Source: Paenibacillus sp. KS-LC4 (GTDB lineage: Bacteria > Bacillota > Bacilli > Paenibacillales > Paenibacillaceae). Taken from it: a DNA stretch of 64,000 bases. The DNA lies in assembly GCF_036894955.1 (NCBI RefSeq), contig NZ_CP145905.1, positions 4,854,501 to 4,918,500 of the forward strand. The letters are read 5' to 3'. The position numbers were made by a program, and so were the translations under genes. The notes under the pieces were generated by a model. It ran no database searches. It saw only the letters and a list, made by a program, of their open reading frames with translations, and was not told where the DNA came from. This document shows positions 16,917 through 24,451 of this stretch, piece after piece; the first letter of the stretch is position 1; each line of letters opens with the position of its first letter.

Positions 16917-18197
16917 ATGAATCACAAACATATAGCACCAACTCCGCCGCTTGGGTGGAACAGCTGGGATTGCTACGGCGCAGCCGTGACAGAGGACGAA
17001 ATTCGCGGCAATGCGCAGTATATGGCAGAGCATCTGAAGGCATTCGGCTGGAGCTACATTACCGTCGATATACAATGGTACGAGCCGCTAGCGAATTCCT
17101 CGCAATACCGTCCCTTCGTTCCGCTGGTCATGGATGAGCATTCCCGGCTGATGCCTGCCGAGAACCGCTTTCCTTCCGCAGCGGGCGGTCAAGGCTTCAA
17201 GCCACTAGCCGATTATGTTCATAGCCTTGGACTGAAGTTCGGCATTCATATTATGCGCGGCATTCCGCGGCAGGCTGCTCACTCGGCTACCCCTATCTTA
17301 GGCACAGCTGCGACGGCACGCGATATTGCGCATACGAACTCCATCTGTCCATGGAATACGGATATGTACGGCGTAGATGCGACGAAGGAAGGCGCTCAGG
17401 CCTACTACGATTCGCTGTTTCAATTGTATGCAGAGTGGGGCGTCGATCTCATAAAGGTGGACGACATCGCGGCATCGCGGCTGTACGACACTCATCAGCC
17501 GGAAATTGCTCTCATCTCTAAGGCGATTGAGCGCTGCGGTCGCCCTATGGTGCTAAGTCTGTCTCCTGGTCCTGCTCCGGTGGAATACGCCGAGTTTTTC
17601 ACCGAGCATGCCAACATGTGGCGGGTTACGGACGACTTCTGGGATTTGTGGCCGCTGCTGCTGGATATGTTCGACCGCTGCCGAAAGTGGCAAGGCGTTC
17701 CCGAAGCGGGCACTTGGCCGGACTGCGATATGCTGCCGCTCGGACATATTGGCATCCGCTCGGTAGACGGCGGCGGGGCAGACCGCTGGACGAGGTTCAC
17801 GCGCGATGAGCAGCTGACGATGATGTCGCTCTGGAGTATTTTCCGCTCGCCGCTGATTTTTGGCGGCGAGCTGCGCGATAACGATGACTGGACGCTTTCA
17901 CTGCTGACCAATCGTGAGGTTCTGCGCATGCACCGCGAGAGCTTTAATGCCAAGGAAGCGCTCTGCGAGGGTGAGCTCATCGTCTGGACAGCCGAACATA
18001 CAGACGGCGGCCGCTATGCAGCTGTATTCAACGTTGGCGATAATCCGCTGCCTGTTAATCTGGCGATTGAGCAAATCGGCCTAAGCAGCACAGCCGAAGG
18101 TACAGAGCTGTGGAGCGGAGAGCCAGCCGAGCTGCAAGCAGGCTCTCTGCAAGTCAATATCCCGCCGCATGGCGTGCGCCTCTATCGCTTCACCTAA
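16917..18197 (+). CDS. GH27-family glycoside hydrolase, alpha-galactosidase-like
   Basis: This is a cytoplasmic enzyme of 426 aa. The start of the barrel is the family hallmark TPPLGWNSWDCYG, followed by YITVDIQWYEP. The nucleophile Asp is in VDLIKVDDIA (about residue 185), and the acid/base Asp lies in MWRVTDDFWD (about residue 240). The C-terminal 90 residues form the usual beta-sandwich. Retaining alpha-galactosidases release alpha-galactose, but GH27 also contains beta-L-arabinopyranosidases, and this subgroup has an extended loop (ANSSQYRPFVPLVMDE) that may alter specificity. GAGGAG precedes the ATG. It lies downstream of two AraC genes in the glycan locus. Confidence 0.87.
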   Translation: MNHKHIAPTPPLGWNSWDCYGAAVTEDEIRGNAQYMAEHLKAFGWSYITVDIQWYEPLANSSQYRPFVPLVMDEHSRLMPAENRFPSAAGGQGFKPLADYVHSLGLKFGIHIMRGIPRQAAHSATPILGTAATARDIAHTNSICPWNTDMYGVDATKEGAQAYYDSLFQLYAEWGVDLIKVDDIAASRLYDTHQPEIALISKAIERCGRPMVLSLSPGPAPVEYAEFFTEHANMWRVTDDFWDLWPLLLDMFDRCRKWQGVPEAGTWPDCDMLPLGHIGIRSVDGGGADRWTRFTRDEQLTMMSLWSIFRSPLIFGGELRDNDDWTLSLLTNREVLRMHRESFNAKEALCEGELIVWTAEHTDGGRYAAVFNVGDNPLPVNLAIEQIGLSSTAEGTELWSGEPAELQAGSLQVNIPPHGVRLYRFT

Positions 18198-18220
18198 ACA
18201 TTCAACAACATCATTCGTCA

Positions 18221-18262
18221 AAAAAAGAGATCTGCTGTTATCAGCCGGATCTCTTTTTTTTT
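18221..18262 (+). terminator. Rho-independent terminator after GH27
   Basis: AAAAAAGAGATC and GATCTCTTTTTT are separated by a loop of about 15 bases, and the right arm continues into a run of T. It is 24 bases after the GH27 stop. Confidence 0.9.
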
Positions 18263-18270
18263 GCAAATAT

Positions 18271-18435
18271 TAGGGCGTGTCTGAGAACGCTGAGAGCAGC
18301 CAATTTTGCCGAATTTTCGTTCCATGCAAGGCGCATTTGTGAAGGCGTACCGGAGGTACGGCAAGCAAACGGAACGAAGCAGGGGGCGGAAAGGCGGTGA
18401 TAGGGGCCACTGAACGGGTTTTCAGACACGCCCTA
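18271..18435. mobile_element. MITE-like element with 13-bp terminal inverted repeats
   Basis: A 165-bp segment begins TAGGGCGTGTCTGA and ends TCAGACACGCCCTA, with perfect terminal inverted repeats. A TA at each outer edge could be the duplicated target, as for IS630/Tc1-type elements. Inside are nested inverted repeats: TTCGTTCC with GGAACGAA, and CGTACC-GGA-GGTACG. The whole element can therefore fold into one long hairpin. There is no open frame with a ribosome site. It sits just after the GH27 terminator. It is either a non-autonomous transposon or a REP-like palindrome. Confidence 0.65.
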
Positions 18436-18561
18436 GATCCAGAAAAAAATATATAGTCCCACCTAAGCATGGCTGTTCAAAGGTTGAAACAAACTGTACA
18501 AGCCGGACAAAAATCGTACAATAGAGAGGCGGTTGATTTTCATAGGTGGAGGAAACAGATA

Positions 18562-19140
18562 ATGAAACCAATTATAGCTGTTGATATGGACGATACGATT
18601 TGCCAATTGGTCAAACGAGCATTATATTACAATAATCTTGAATTTCCAACGCATCAGCTGCGTTATGAGGACATGACTTTGTGGGATACTACGCATCTGC
18701 GGCACCCCAACTCCACTCATGAAGTTTTTTATTGCAGGCCAGGTTTATTTGAGGAGCTGGAGCTATACGATGAATATGTTACTGAGGAAATGGAGAAATT
18801 GAATGCCGTCTATGACGTAATCATTGTAACGGCGGCGGATGCGATAACGGTCGTGGAGAAATGGAACTGGCTGCAGCGCCATATGCCGTTTATTACGGAC
18901 ACGCAGTTTATTACTTGCAGGCGGAAAAACCTGCTTCAGTTTGATCTTTTGATTGATGATGGTCCACACAACCTGCTCCCGGCGATAGCCGATGGCAAAA
19001 AGGTGCTATGCATTCCCCATCCTTGGAACCTGAAGGAGCGAGAGCAATACACTATGCCTGTAATGAGCACTTGGAAGGGCGCAAAGGAAACGATTGATCA
19101 GCTATTAGAAATAAACCTTCAAAGCTTTCCTCATAGCTAA
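18562..19140 (+). CDS. 5'(3')-deoxyribonucleotidase-like HAD phosphatase
   Basis: This is a cytoplasmic HAD-superfamily enzyme of 192 aa resembling the NT5C type. Motif I is IIAVDMDDTICQLVKR with two catalytic Asp residues. Motif II is near IIVTAADA, and motif III/IV is DLLIDDGPHNL. The central region carries a helical cap (MTLWDTTHLRHPNSTHEVFY). It should hydrolyse nucleoside monophosphates or related small phosphates. The ATG at 18562 has GGAGG 9 bases upstream. It stands alone, between the MITE-like element and the broken GNAT gene. Confidence 0.82.
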   Translation: MKPIIAVDMDDTICQLVKRALYYNNLEFPTHQLRYEDMTLWDTTHLRHPNSTHEVFYCRPGLFEELELYDEYVTEEMEKLNAVYDVIIVTAADAITVVEKWNWLQRHMPFITDTQFITCRRKNLLQFDLLIDDGPHNLLPAIADGKKVLCIPHPWNLKEREQYTMPVMSTWKGAKETIDQLLEINLQSFPHS

Positions 19141-19189
19141 AGATGTATCATCGGGAATCAAGCCGAACGGAGAAATGAGGGCGAATCCT

Positions 19190-19482
19190 TCATTCCTCCG
19201 ATAAGCTCTTAATATAAGTTTGAATGGCATGTAGCACTAGTTGTTTACCAATCCCTCTCCCCTGTCGTTCTTCTGCCACAGCGACGTTCACCCATTCAAC
19301 GGTTTCAGGCCTAGTAGGCAGAAGGACGTAAACGCCGATAAGCCGATAAGTTGATTTTCCGCTTCAGCAACGAGACACTCTCCTCTTTTAACATAATCTT
19401 CAACAAGCTTTCGAGAAGGATCTGCTAGTAACAAAAGCTCCATTGGAAATTCTTCATTTGAATTAAGTTTTCTAATGATCAT
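19190..19482 (-). pseudogene. GNAT acetyltransferase gene broken by an 8-bp tandem duplication
   Basis: The reverse strand begins at ATG 19482 behind GGAG with MIIRKLNSNEEFPMELLLLA and reads on to ECLVAEAENQLIG. There CTTATCGG is present twice in tandem (19335-19350). Removing one copy restores the frame as LIGVYVLLPTRPETVEWVNV, then the acetyl-CoA motif EERQGRGIGKQLVLHAI and a stop at 19190. With both copies the product ends early. Even when repaired, the protein (about 95 aa) lacks the last third of a typical GNAT domain, so a C-terminal loss is also present. Confidence 0.8.
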
Positions 19483-19525
19483 AGGACTCTCCTTTAGGCA
19501 GCTCATAGCGTAAGTTCGCAATATT

Positions 19526-19544
19526 ACAATACACCGTGTATTGT
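19526..19544. promoter_or_regulatory. Perfect 9-1-9 palindrome upstream of metE
   Basis: ACAATACAC-C-GTGTATTGT is a perfect inverted repeat with a one-base centre. It lies between the broken GNAT gene and metE, 160 bases before the metE start. It has the size of an operator for a dimeric regulator and has no T tail that would suggest a terminator. The regulator is unknown. Confidence 0.5.
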
Positions 19545-19611
19545 GTCATTAACGCGACTATTAATCAATATATTTACATTTCGATTTTCTTTTCGTTTGA
19601 GCCATATAAAA

Positions 19612-19633
19612 AAACTATGCCTTGATATAGTTT
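19612..19633 (+). promoter_or_regulatory. Candidate LysR-type operator of metE
   Basis: AAACTAT and ATAGTTT form a perfect inverted repeat around an 8-base spacer, 70 bases before the metE start. From memory, the same half-sites (TATAGTTT/AAACTATA) make up the MET-box bound by LysR-type methionine regulators of streptococci, although in the opposite order. It is a plausible site for the convergent LysR protein encoded downstream. Confidence 0.45.
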
Positions 19634-19703
19634 ATTAGTCTTTCCCGATAGCAGCTTCCGCGCTCTATACTAAAGCCAACCATTACATAAGGAGCTGTTA
19701 CAA

Positions 19704-21977
19704 TTGAAAACATCCATTATCGGTTATCCACGAGTCGGCGCGCTCAGAGAACTTAAATTCGTATCCGAAAAATATTTCAAAGGCATACTTCCCGTTGAAG
19801 AACTGCAGCAAACGGCGGCTCAGCTTAGATCGGCAAACTGGAAGCTGCAGCAGGAGAATGGCGTCGATTTCATTCCGTCCAACGATTTTTCCTTCTACGA
19901 TGGACTGCTCGACACGGCTTGCTCGCTTGGGATCATCCCGCAAAGATACCAACAGCTCGGCCTAAGCCCGCTGGAGACGTATTTCGCAATGGCGAGAGGC
20001 TATCAAGGAGACAAAGGCGACGTTAAAGCGCTGGCGATGAAAAAATGGTTCAACACGAACTATCACTATATGGTGCCCGAGATCGACGATACGACAAGCA
20101 TCCATTTGGCTGGATCAAAGCTATTCGACGAATTTACGGAAGCTAGTCAGCTTGGCATTGCAACCAAGCCTGTGCTGGTCGGAGCGTTCACCCTGCTCAA
20201 GCTCGCGAGATTCACCGGCTCGAAGAAAGCAAAGGATTTCGTGCCTGCAATTGTCGAAGCATATACGGCTGTTCTTAACCAATTAAACACGCTTGGCGCA
20301 GCATGGCTTCAACTCGATGAGCCTGCACTGGTATCGGATTTAACTGCGGAAGATATCGCGCTGTTCACAGAGCTTTACAACGGCATCCTGTCTGCCAAAG
20401 GCAGCGTAAAGGTGATCGCGCAAACTTATTTTGGAGACGTTCGCGACTGCTATCAGGTGCTTCAAGCGCTGCCGTTCGACGGAATCGGCCTCGACTTCGT
20501 CGAGGGCAAGCAGTCTTTGGAGCTCGTGCGCCAGTATGGCTTCGCAAGCGACAAAGTGCTGTTTGCTGGCGTAATCAACGGCAAGAACATCTGGAAAAAC
20601 CAATATAAAAAGACGCTCGCTCTCGTTCAAGAGATCGGCAAGCATGCAAGCCAAGTTGTGCTCGGCACTTCATGCTCGCTGCTTCACGTCCCATACACGA
20701 TTAAGCACGAGACGAAGCTGACGGCGAAGAATAAGCAGTATTTCGCATTTGCGGAAGAAAAGCTGCGCGAGCTTGCAGAGCTCAAGTCGATTCTGGAGCA
20801 GGCAAGTCAGGAGGCATCCGCTTTTTATACGGAGAATGAGAAGCTGTTCAGCGCATCGCGCCTCACGAACGACAACTCGGTTCAGAAGAGAGTGGCTGAG
20901 CTGACGGACAGCGACTTCACTAGACTTCCTGCATTCGCTGAGCGGGAAACGATTCAGAAAACGAAATTCAATCTGCCGCCGTTACCTACAACGACGATTG
21001 GTTCATTCCCTCAGACAGCTGACGTCCGCTCGAATCGCGCTGCCTTCAAGAAAGGCAATATCACCGAGCAGCAGTATAAGCAATTCAACTTTGACCGTAT
21101 CGCGGAATGTATCGCGCAGCAGGAGGAAATCGGAATTGACGTCATCGTTCATGGTGAATACGAGCGCAACGACATGGTCGAATACTTTGGTGAATGCTTG
21201 GATGGCTTTATTTTCACTGAGAACGCTTGGGTGCAGTCTTACGGCACACGCTGCGTAAAACCACCGATCGTATGGGGCGATATTAGCCGCAGCAAGCCGA
21301 TTACTGTAGAATATTCGGCATTCGCTAAGAGTCTTACCAACAAACCGGTTAAAGGCATGCTGACGGGCCCGGTAACGATTCTGAACTGGTCGTTCCCACG
21401 CGAAGATATTAGCCTGAAGGAAAGTGCGCAACAGATCGGTCTTGCCATTCGTGACGAAGTACTCGATCTCGAGGCTAACGGCATTGAGATTATCCAGATC
21501 GACGAGGCTGCATTAAGAGAGAAGCTTCCGCTCCGTCATTCCGACTGGCAGAGCGAGTACTTGAGCTGGGCGATTCCTGCCTTCAGACTTGTGCATAGCG
21601 GCGTCAAAGCAGAAACGCAAATTCATACTCATATGTGCTACAGCCAGTTCAACGATATCATTCGTGATATTGATGCGATGGACGCAGATGTCATTACGTT
21701 CGAAGCGTCGCGCTCAGACTTAGCCATCATCGACGCAATCAATGAGTGCGGCTTCCGTACAGAAGTCGGTCCAGGCGTATACGACATCCATTCACCTCGG
21801 ATTCCAAGCGTCGAGGAGCTTAAACAAGGACTCGACCGCATGCTAGGCAAGATAGAGGTGTCCAAGCTATGGGTTAATCCCGACTGCGGACTTAAAACTC
21901 GCGGTGTCACTGAAACGTGGGCCAGCTTGAAAAACCTTGTCCAAGCAACTAAAGAAGTAAGAGCAACCTTATCATAA
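19704..21977 (+). CDS. metE: Cobalamin-independent methionine synthase MetE
   Basis: This 757-aa cytoplasmic enzyme is full length for MetE. It transfers a methyl group from methyltetrahydropteroyl-triglutamate to homocysteine, without B12. The N-terminal barrel starts TSIIGYPRVGALRELKFVSE. The C-terminal barrel starts near residue 430 with LPTTTIGSFPQT and holds the zinc ligands in IHTHMCYSQF (His, Cys) and WVNPDCGLKTRG (Cys), plus the acidic EYERNDMVEYF. The start is TTG at 19704, 9 bases after AAGGAG. No riboswitch (B12 or S-box) precedes it. It is convergent with a LysR gene that does have a B12 riboswitch. Confidence 0.97.
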   Translation: MKTSIIGYPRVGALRELKFVSEKYFKGILPVEELQQTAAQLRSANWKLQQENGVDFIPSNDFSFYDGLLDTACSLGIIPQRYQQLGLSPLETYFAMARGYQGDKGDVKALAMKKWFNTNYHYMVPEIDDTTSIHLAGSKLFDEFTEASQLGIATKPVLVGAFTLLKLARFTGSKKAKDFVPAIVEAYTAVLNQLNTLGAAWLQLDEPALVSDLTAEDIALFTELYNGILSAKGSVKVIAQTYFGDVRDCYQVLQALPFDGIGLDFVEGKQSLELVRQYGFASDKVLFAGVINGKNIWKNQYKKTLALVQEIGKHASQVVLGTSCSLLHVPYTIKHETKLTAKNKQYFAFAEEKLRELAELKSILEQASQEASAFYTENEKLFSASRLTNDNSVQKRVAELTDSDFTRLPAFAERETIQKTKFNLPPLPTTTIGSFPQTADVRSNRAAFKKGNITEQQYKQFNFDRIAECIAQQEEIGIDVIVHGEYERNDMVEYFGECLDGFIFTENAWVQSYGTRCVKPPIVWGDISRSKPITVEYSAFAKSLTNKPVKGMLTGPVTILNWSFPREDISLKESAQQIGLAIRDEVLDLEANGIEIIQIDEAALREKLPLRHSDWQSEYLSWAIPAFRLVHSGVKAETQIHTHMCYSQFNDIIRDIDAMDADVITFEASRSDLAIIDAINECGFRTEVGPGVYDIHSPRIPSVEELKQGLDRMLGKIEVSKLWVNPDCGLKTRGVTETWASLKNLVQATKEVRATLS

Positions 21978-21981
21978 CGTA

Positions 21982-22016
21982 CAAGAGGATGGGCTCAAGC
22001 GAGCTCATCCTCTTGG
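21982..22016. terminator. Bidirectional terminator shared by metE and lysR
   Basis: CAAGAGGATG-GGCTC and GAGC-CATCCTCTTG pair around AAGC, giving a stem of about 14 bp. It lies 5 bases after the metE stop and overlaps the last codons of the convergent LysR gene, so the two transcripts share it. Confidence 0.8.
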
Positions 22017-22936
22017 TTTATGATCGGATATCCAAAGTCTGTAATGACCGTTTTAAGCTTCCGAACATAGGCGGCGGCCAATTGGCTCAAGCTCGCCTTC
22101 TGATTCACGATATAACCTACCTGTATGCTCTCATCCGTACGAAGTCTTACGGATTTGATTAGCTCCCCGTTAAGATCCTTATTGAGTACGCCCGAGCTTA
22201 TGGTATACCCATTAAGTCCGATGAGCAGGTTGAATAGCGTCGCGCGGTCACTGACCAATATTTTTTTCTTGTACGTTCGTGTGCTAAGTATTTCCTCTGC
22301 GAAGTAAAAGGAATTATATTCGCCTTGCTCAAAGGCCAAGCACGGGTACTCGTCCAAATCCTCGATGTCCAGCAGCTCCTTTGAGGCAAGGGGATGCTCT
22401 TGACTGATGAATACATGCGCTTCCGCTTGGAACAATGGTTGGAAGCGCAGCTCGTTGTCCTTTAAAATTTTCTGTATCACCTTTCGGTTGAATTCACTCA
22501 TATAGATGATTCCGAGCTCACTTTTCATATTCCGTACGTCTTCGATAATCTCGTGGGTGCGTGTTTCGCGCAGCGTGCACTCGTACTCGTCCACGTTAAG
22601 CTCCTTCAGCAGCCCGACGAAAGCCTGTACAGAGAAGGCGTAATGCTGAGTTGAGATGGAGAACAGCTTCTTTGAAGGCTTGCGATTCATGTAACGCTGC
22701 TCAAGAAGCTCGGCTTGCTCTACGACTTGCCTAGCGTAGGATAAAAACTCCGCTCCGTCGCTTGAAAGCACAATTCCCTTGGACGATCGAAGGAAAATCT
22801 CAATTCCAGCTTCCATCTCGATTTCTTTCACCGCGTTGGACAAGCTCGGCTGCGAAATAAACAGCCTTTTTGCCGCTTCGCTTATGGAGCCGCTTCTAAC
22901 GATGGTCAAAATATATTTTAATTGCTGCAAGGTCAT
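21995..22936 (-). CDS. LysR-family regulator, probably of methionine synthesis
   Basis: This regulator of 313 aa has a typical N-terminal helix-turn-helix (MTLQQLKYILTIVRSGSISE, then AAKRLFISQPSLSNAVKEIE). The effector domain runs from about residue 90 to 300 (FSISTQHYAFSVQAFVGLLK, HEIIEDVRNMKSELGIIYMS, ISQEHPLASKELLDIEDLDE). The start is the ATG at 22936, 6 bases after GGAGGGG. It is convergent with metE and shares its terminator. Its leader holds a cobalamin riboswitch, an intrinsic terminator and a small ORF, so B12 should lower its synthesis. The inferred role is activator of metE. Confidence 0.9.
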   Translation of the reverse strand: MTLQQLKYILTIVRSGSISEAAKRLFISQPSLSNAVKEIEMEAGIEIFLRSSKGIVLSSDGAEFLSYARQVVEQAELLEQRYMNRKPSKKLFSISTQHYAFSVQAFVGLLKELNVDEYECTLRETRTHEIIEDVRNMKSELGIIYMSEFNRKVIQKILKDNELRFQPLFQAEAHVFISQEHPLASKELLDIEDLDEYPCLAFEQGEYNSFYFAEEILSTRTYKKKILVSDRATLFNLLIGLNGYTISSGVLNKDLNGELIKSVRLRTDESIQVGYIVNQKASLSQLAAAYVRKLKTVITDFGYPIINQEDELA

Positions 22937-22969
22937 TGAATTTCCCCTCCACATCAGAATTATGGACCG

Positions 22970-23074
22970 TCACACTCGTTTAAAGCAATGGTCCAATTCG
23001 CAACAATAAAAGGCATCCTCCCGTTGAAAATACATAGGGAAAGACGCCTTCATAAATGGTGCATGATGGTTCAT
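22970..23074 (-). CDS. 34-aa leader peptide between B12 riboswitch and lysR
   Basis: An ATG at 23074 lies 6 bases after GGAGG and opens a 34-codon frame ending in TGA at 22970, 15 bases before the lysR ribosome site. The peptide starts MNHHAPFMKASFPMYFQRED and ends CCELDHCFKRV, and it is notably rich in His and Cys. The terminator hairpin at 23003-23050 lies entirely inside the frame, so translation could affect terminator folding. The frame is too short for a family assignment. It may be a regulatory leader or a chance frame with a good ribosome site. Confidence 0.45.
   Translation of the reverse strand: MNHHAPFMKASFPMYFQREDAFYCCELDHCFKRV
23003..23050 (-). terminator. Expression-platform terminator of the B12 riboswitch
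   Basis: On the reverse strand AAGGCGTCTTTCCC and GGGAGGATGCCTT pair around a 14-base loop, followed by TTTTATTG. The upstream sequence ATAGGGAGG (23081-23089), which includes the leader-ORF ribosome site, can pair with TTTCCCTAT (23034-23042) in the terminator's first arm. This gives a mutually exclusive antiterminator. Confidence 0.7.
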
Positions 23075-23114
23075 CTAACACCTCCCTATCTCCCGTAGGT
23101 ACAGCAGTGTTGTC

Positions 23115-23300
23115 AGAACAGGCAGGTCTCCTGGCTCCGGAATCATCACTCGGCAGCAGCCTTCCCGATCCATGTCGATCAGTGGCTGGTTAAGCTGCCT
23201 GCTCCTCCGTAACAGTGGCGGGACCGCGTCGGTATTGCACCGAACTTCCCTTTTAAGTCAGAACGACAAGCACGCTCGCCGATCAGACACCTGTTCTCAC
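23115..23300 (-). promoter_or_regulatory. Cobalamin (B12) riboswitch aptamer
   Basis: The reverse strand shows the standard conserved blocks in order: AAAAGGGAAGTTCGGTGCAA, ACCGACGCGGTCCCGCCACTGT, CCACTG, GGGAAGG, GAGTGATGA and the B12 box GAGCCAGGAGACCTGCC. The closing stem P1 pairs AGAACAGG (23297-23290) with CCTGTTCT (23122-23115). Two direct copies of TGCTGTATAAAT (23336-23325 and 23319-23308), just upstream, could supply an extended -10 promoter element. The downstream gene on this strand is the LysR regulator, not a B12-synthesis or transport gene. Confidence 0.95.
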
Positions 23301-23510
23301 TTATGTAATTTATACAGCAATGTCATTTATACAGCATTATTGATGATTACATTTTAATCGACAATGAATAGCAATACAAGAACAGGGCTGCTATGGGTTG
23401 TAACTCACATGGGTCAAAAATTATTGTTTATGTAAAACGCCTGTAAAGGGGTATAGTCATATTGTACGATGCTAAACCCCATTAGAGACAAAATAATACA
23501 ATTCTCTGTA

Positions 23511-24212
23511 TTAATAATAAAGTATCTTTCGTTTTTCTATCTTCTTCTGTGTTTGTTTATAGACGAAGTAAACCATCTCCGATAGATTTATAAGTCCTAA
23601 TCCCCGTTCTTCCTCTACATAGTAGGTGTTTGATCCCATATCGCAGTTCATTCTTACACCGTCAAAATAAATTCTTTCGACAGGAGTATGACCATGGATA
23701 ATAGGTTTTCCGACGGTAGAAGTTAAAAGCGATTCTTTTGGAAGCGAGTAGAACTCACCTTCGGACATCCAAAGTATGTCCCGACTCTGAGCGTCCAGCG
23801 GCTCATGCGGGTTCAAGCCAGCATGCGTATAAACAAACTCATCATCCTCAAAGTACATAGGTAATGAGGTTGCCCAGTAGATGTGGGCTTGTCGCTGCTC
23901 TTCGTTGGGAAATGTCTTTTTGAAGTCCGCAACCGCATCATGCCCCCCGTGACTGAGCCATAATCTGTTCCCTCGCTGAAAATACCAGCCCATCATCTCC
24001 TCGTGATTGCCAATGACGGCTTGAACGTTGTTCGAATACTGTTCACAAAGCAACTTGATTAACTTCATCACTTTGCCGCTATCCTTGCCGCGACTAATCA
24101 TGTCGCCGCCAACTACGAGCTGATCCTTTTCAAAATCTACCTCTGCATGCTCTATCAACATCTTGAACCCTCGATAGTCGCCATGTATGTCAGTAATAAA
24201 AAACTTCCTCAT
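23511..24212 (-). CDS. Calcineurin-like metallophosphatase (serine/threonine phosphatase family)
   Basis: This 233-aa cytoplasmic phosphatase has the metal-binding motifs FITDIHGDYRGF (residues 5-16), VVGGDMISRGKDSGKVM (34-50), AVIGNHEEMMG (65-75) and KPIIHGHTPVER (about 165-176). It resembles the PrpE/ApaH-like branch, which dephosphorylates phosphoproteins or diadenosine polyphosphates. The ATG has GGAGGG 6 bases upstream. It is monocistronic. Whether the substrate is protein or nucleotide cannot be told from the sequence. Confidence 0.9.
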   Translation of the reverse strand: MRKFFITDIHGDYRGFKMLIEHAEVDFEKDQLVVGGDMISRGKDSGKVMKLIKLLCEQYSNNVQAVIGNHEEMMGWYFQRGNRLWLSHGGHDAVADFKKTFPNEEQRQAHIYWATSLPMYFEDDEFVYTHAGLNPHEPLDAQSRDILWMSEGEFYSLPKESLLTSTVGKPIIHGHTPVERIYFDGVRMNCDMGSNTYYVEEERGLGLINLSEMVYFVYKQTQKKIEKRKILYY

Positions 24213-24361
24213 TTAAGCCCTCCAGTGTTTTTGTCAGCAAAATTTCCCACAAAGCTTTCAACAACAACACCGTTTATTAATTACGCAACAATGTGTTAGG
24301 AATTTTGAAAGTATCATTTAATGATAATCTTTTTTTGGTCTAATTTAGAATAACAACATTT
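24213..24361. other. Intergenic region before an orphan plus-strand terminator
   Basis: AT-rich sequence upstream of the leftward phosphatase, with no open frame that I can support. A rightward terminator follows at 24362, although no rightward gene is present, so a short untranslated RNA from this stretch is conceivable. Confidence 0.3.
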
Positions 24362-24392
24362 CAGCGGCTATTAATCGCCGCCTCTTTTTTTT
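24362..24392 (+). terminator. Orphan rightward terminator
   Basis: GCGGC and GCCGC flank the 8-base loop TATTAATC and are followed by CTC and eight T. The flanking genes both run leftward, so no known transcript uses it. Confidence 0.6.
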
Positions 24393-24451
24393 ATTAGAGA
24401 GACTTCCATCCAAGTTTCATATGAATCACAGAACATGCTTTATAGCATGAG

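Noticed and set aside
19522..19703. Possible S-box or B12 riboswitch directly upstream of metE
   Set aside because: Neither the S-box core nor the B12 box is present. Only two palindromes are seen.
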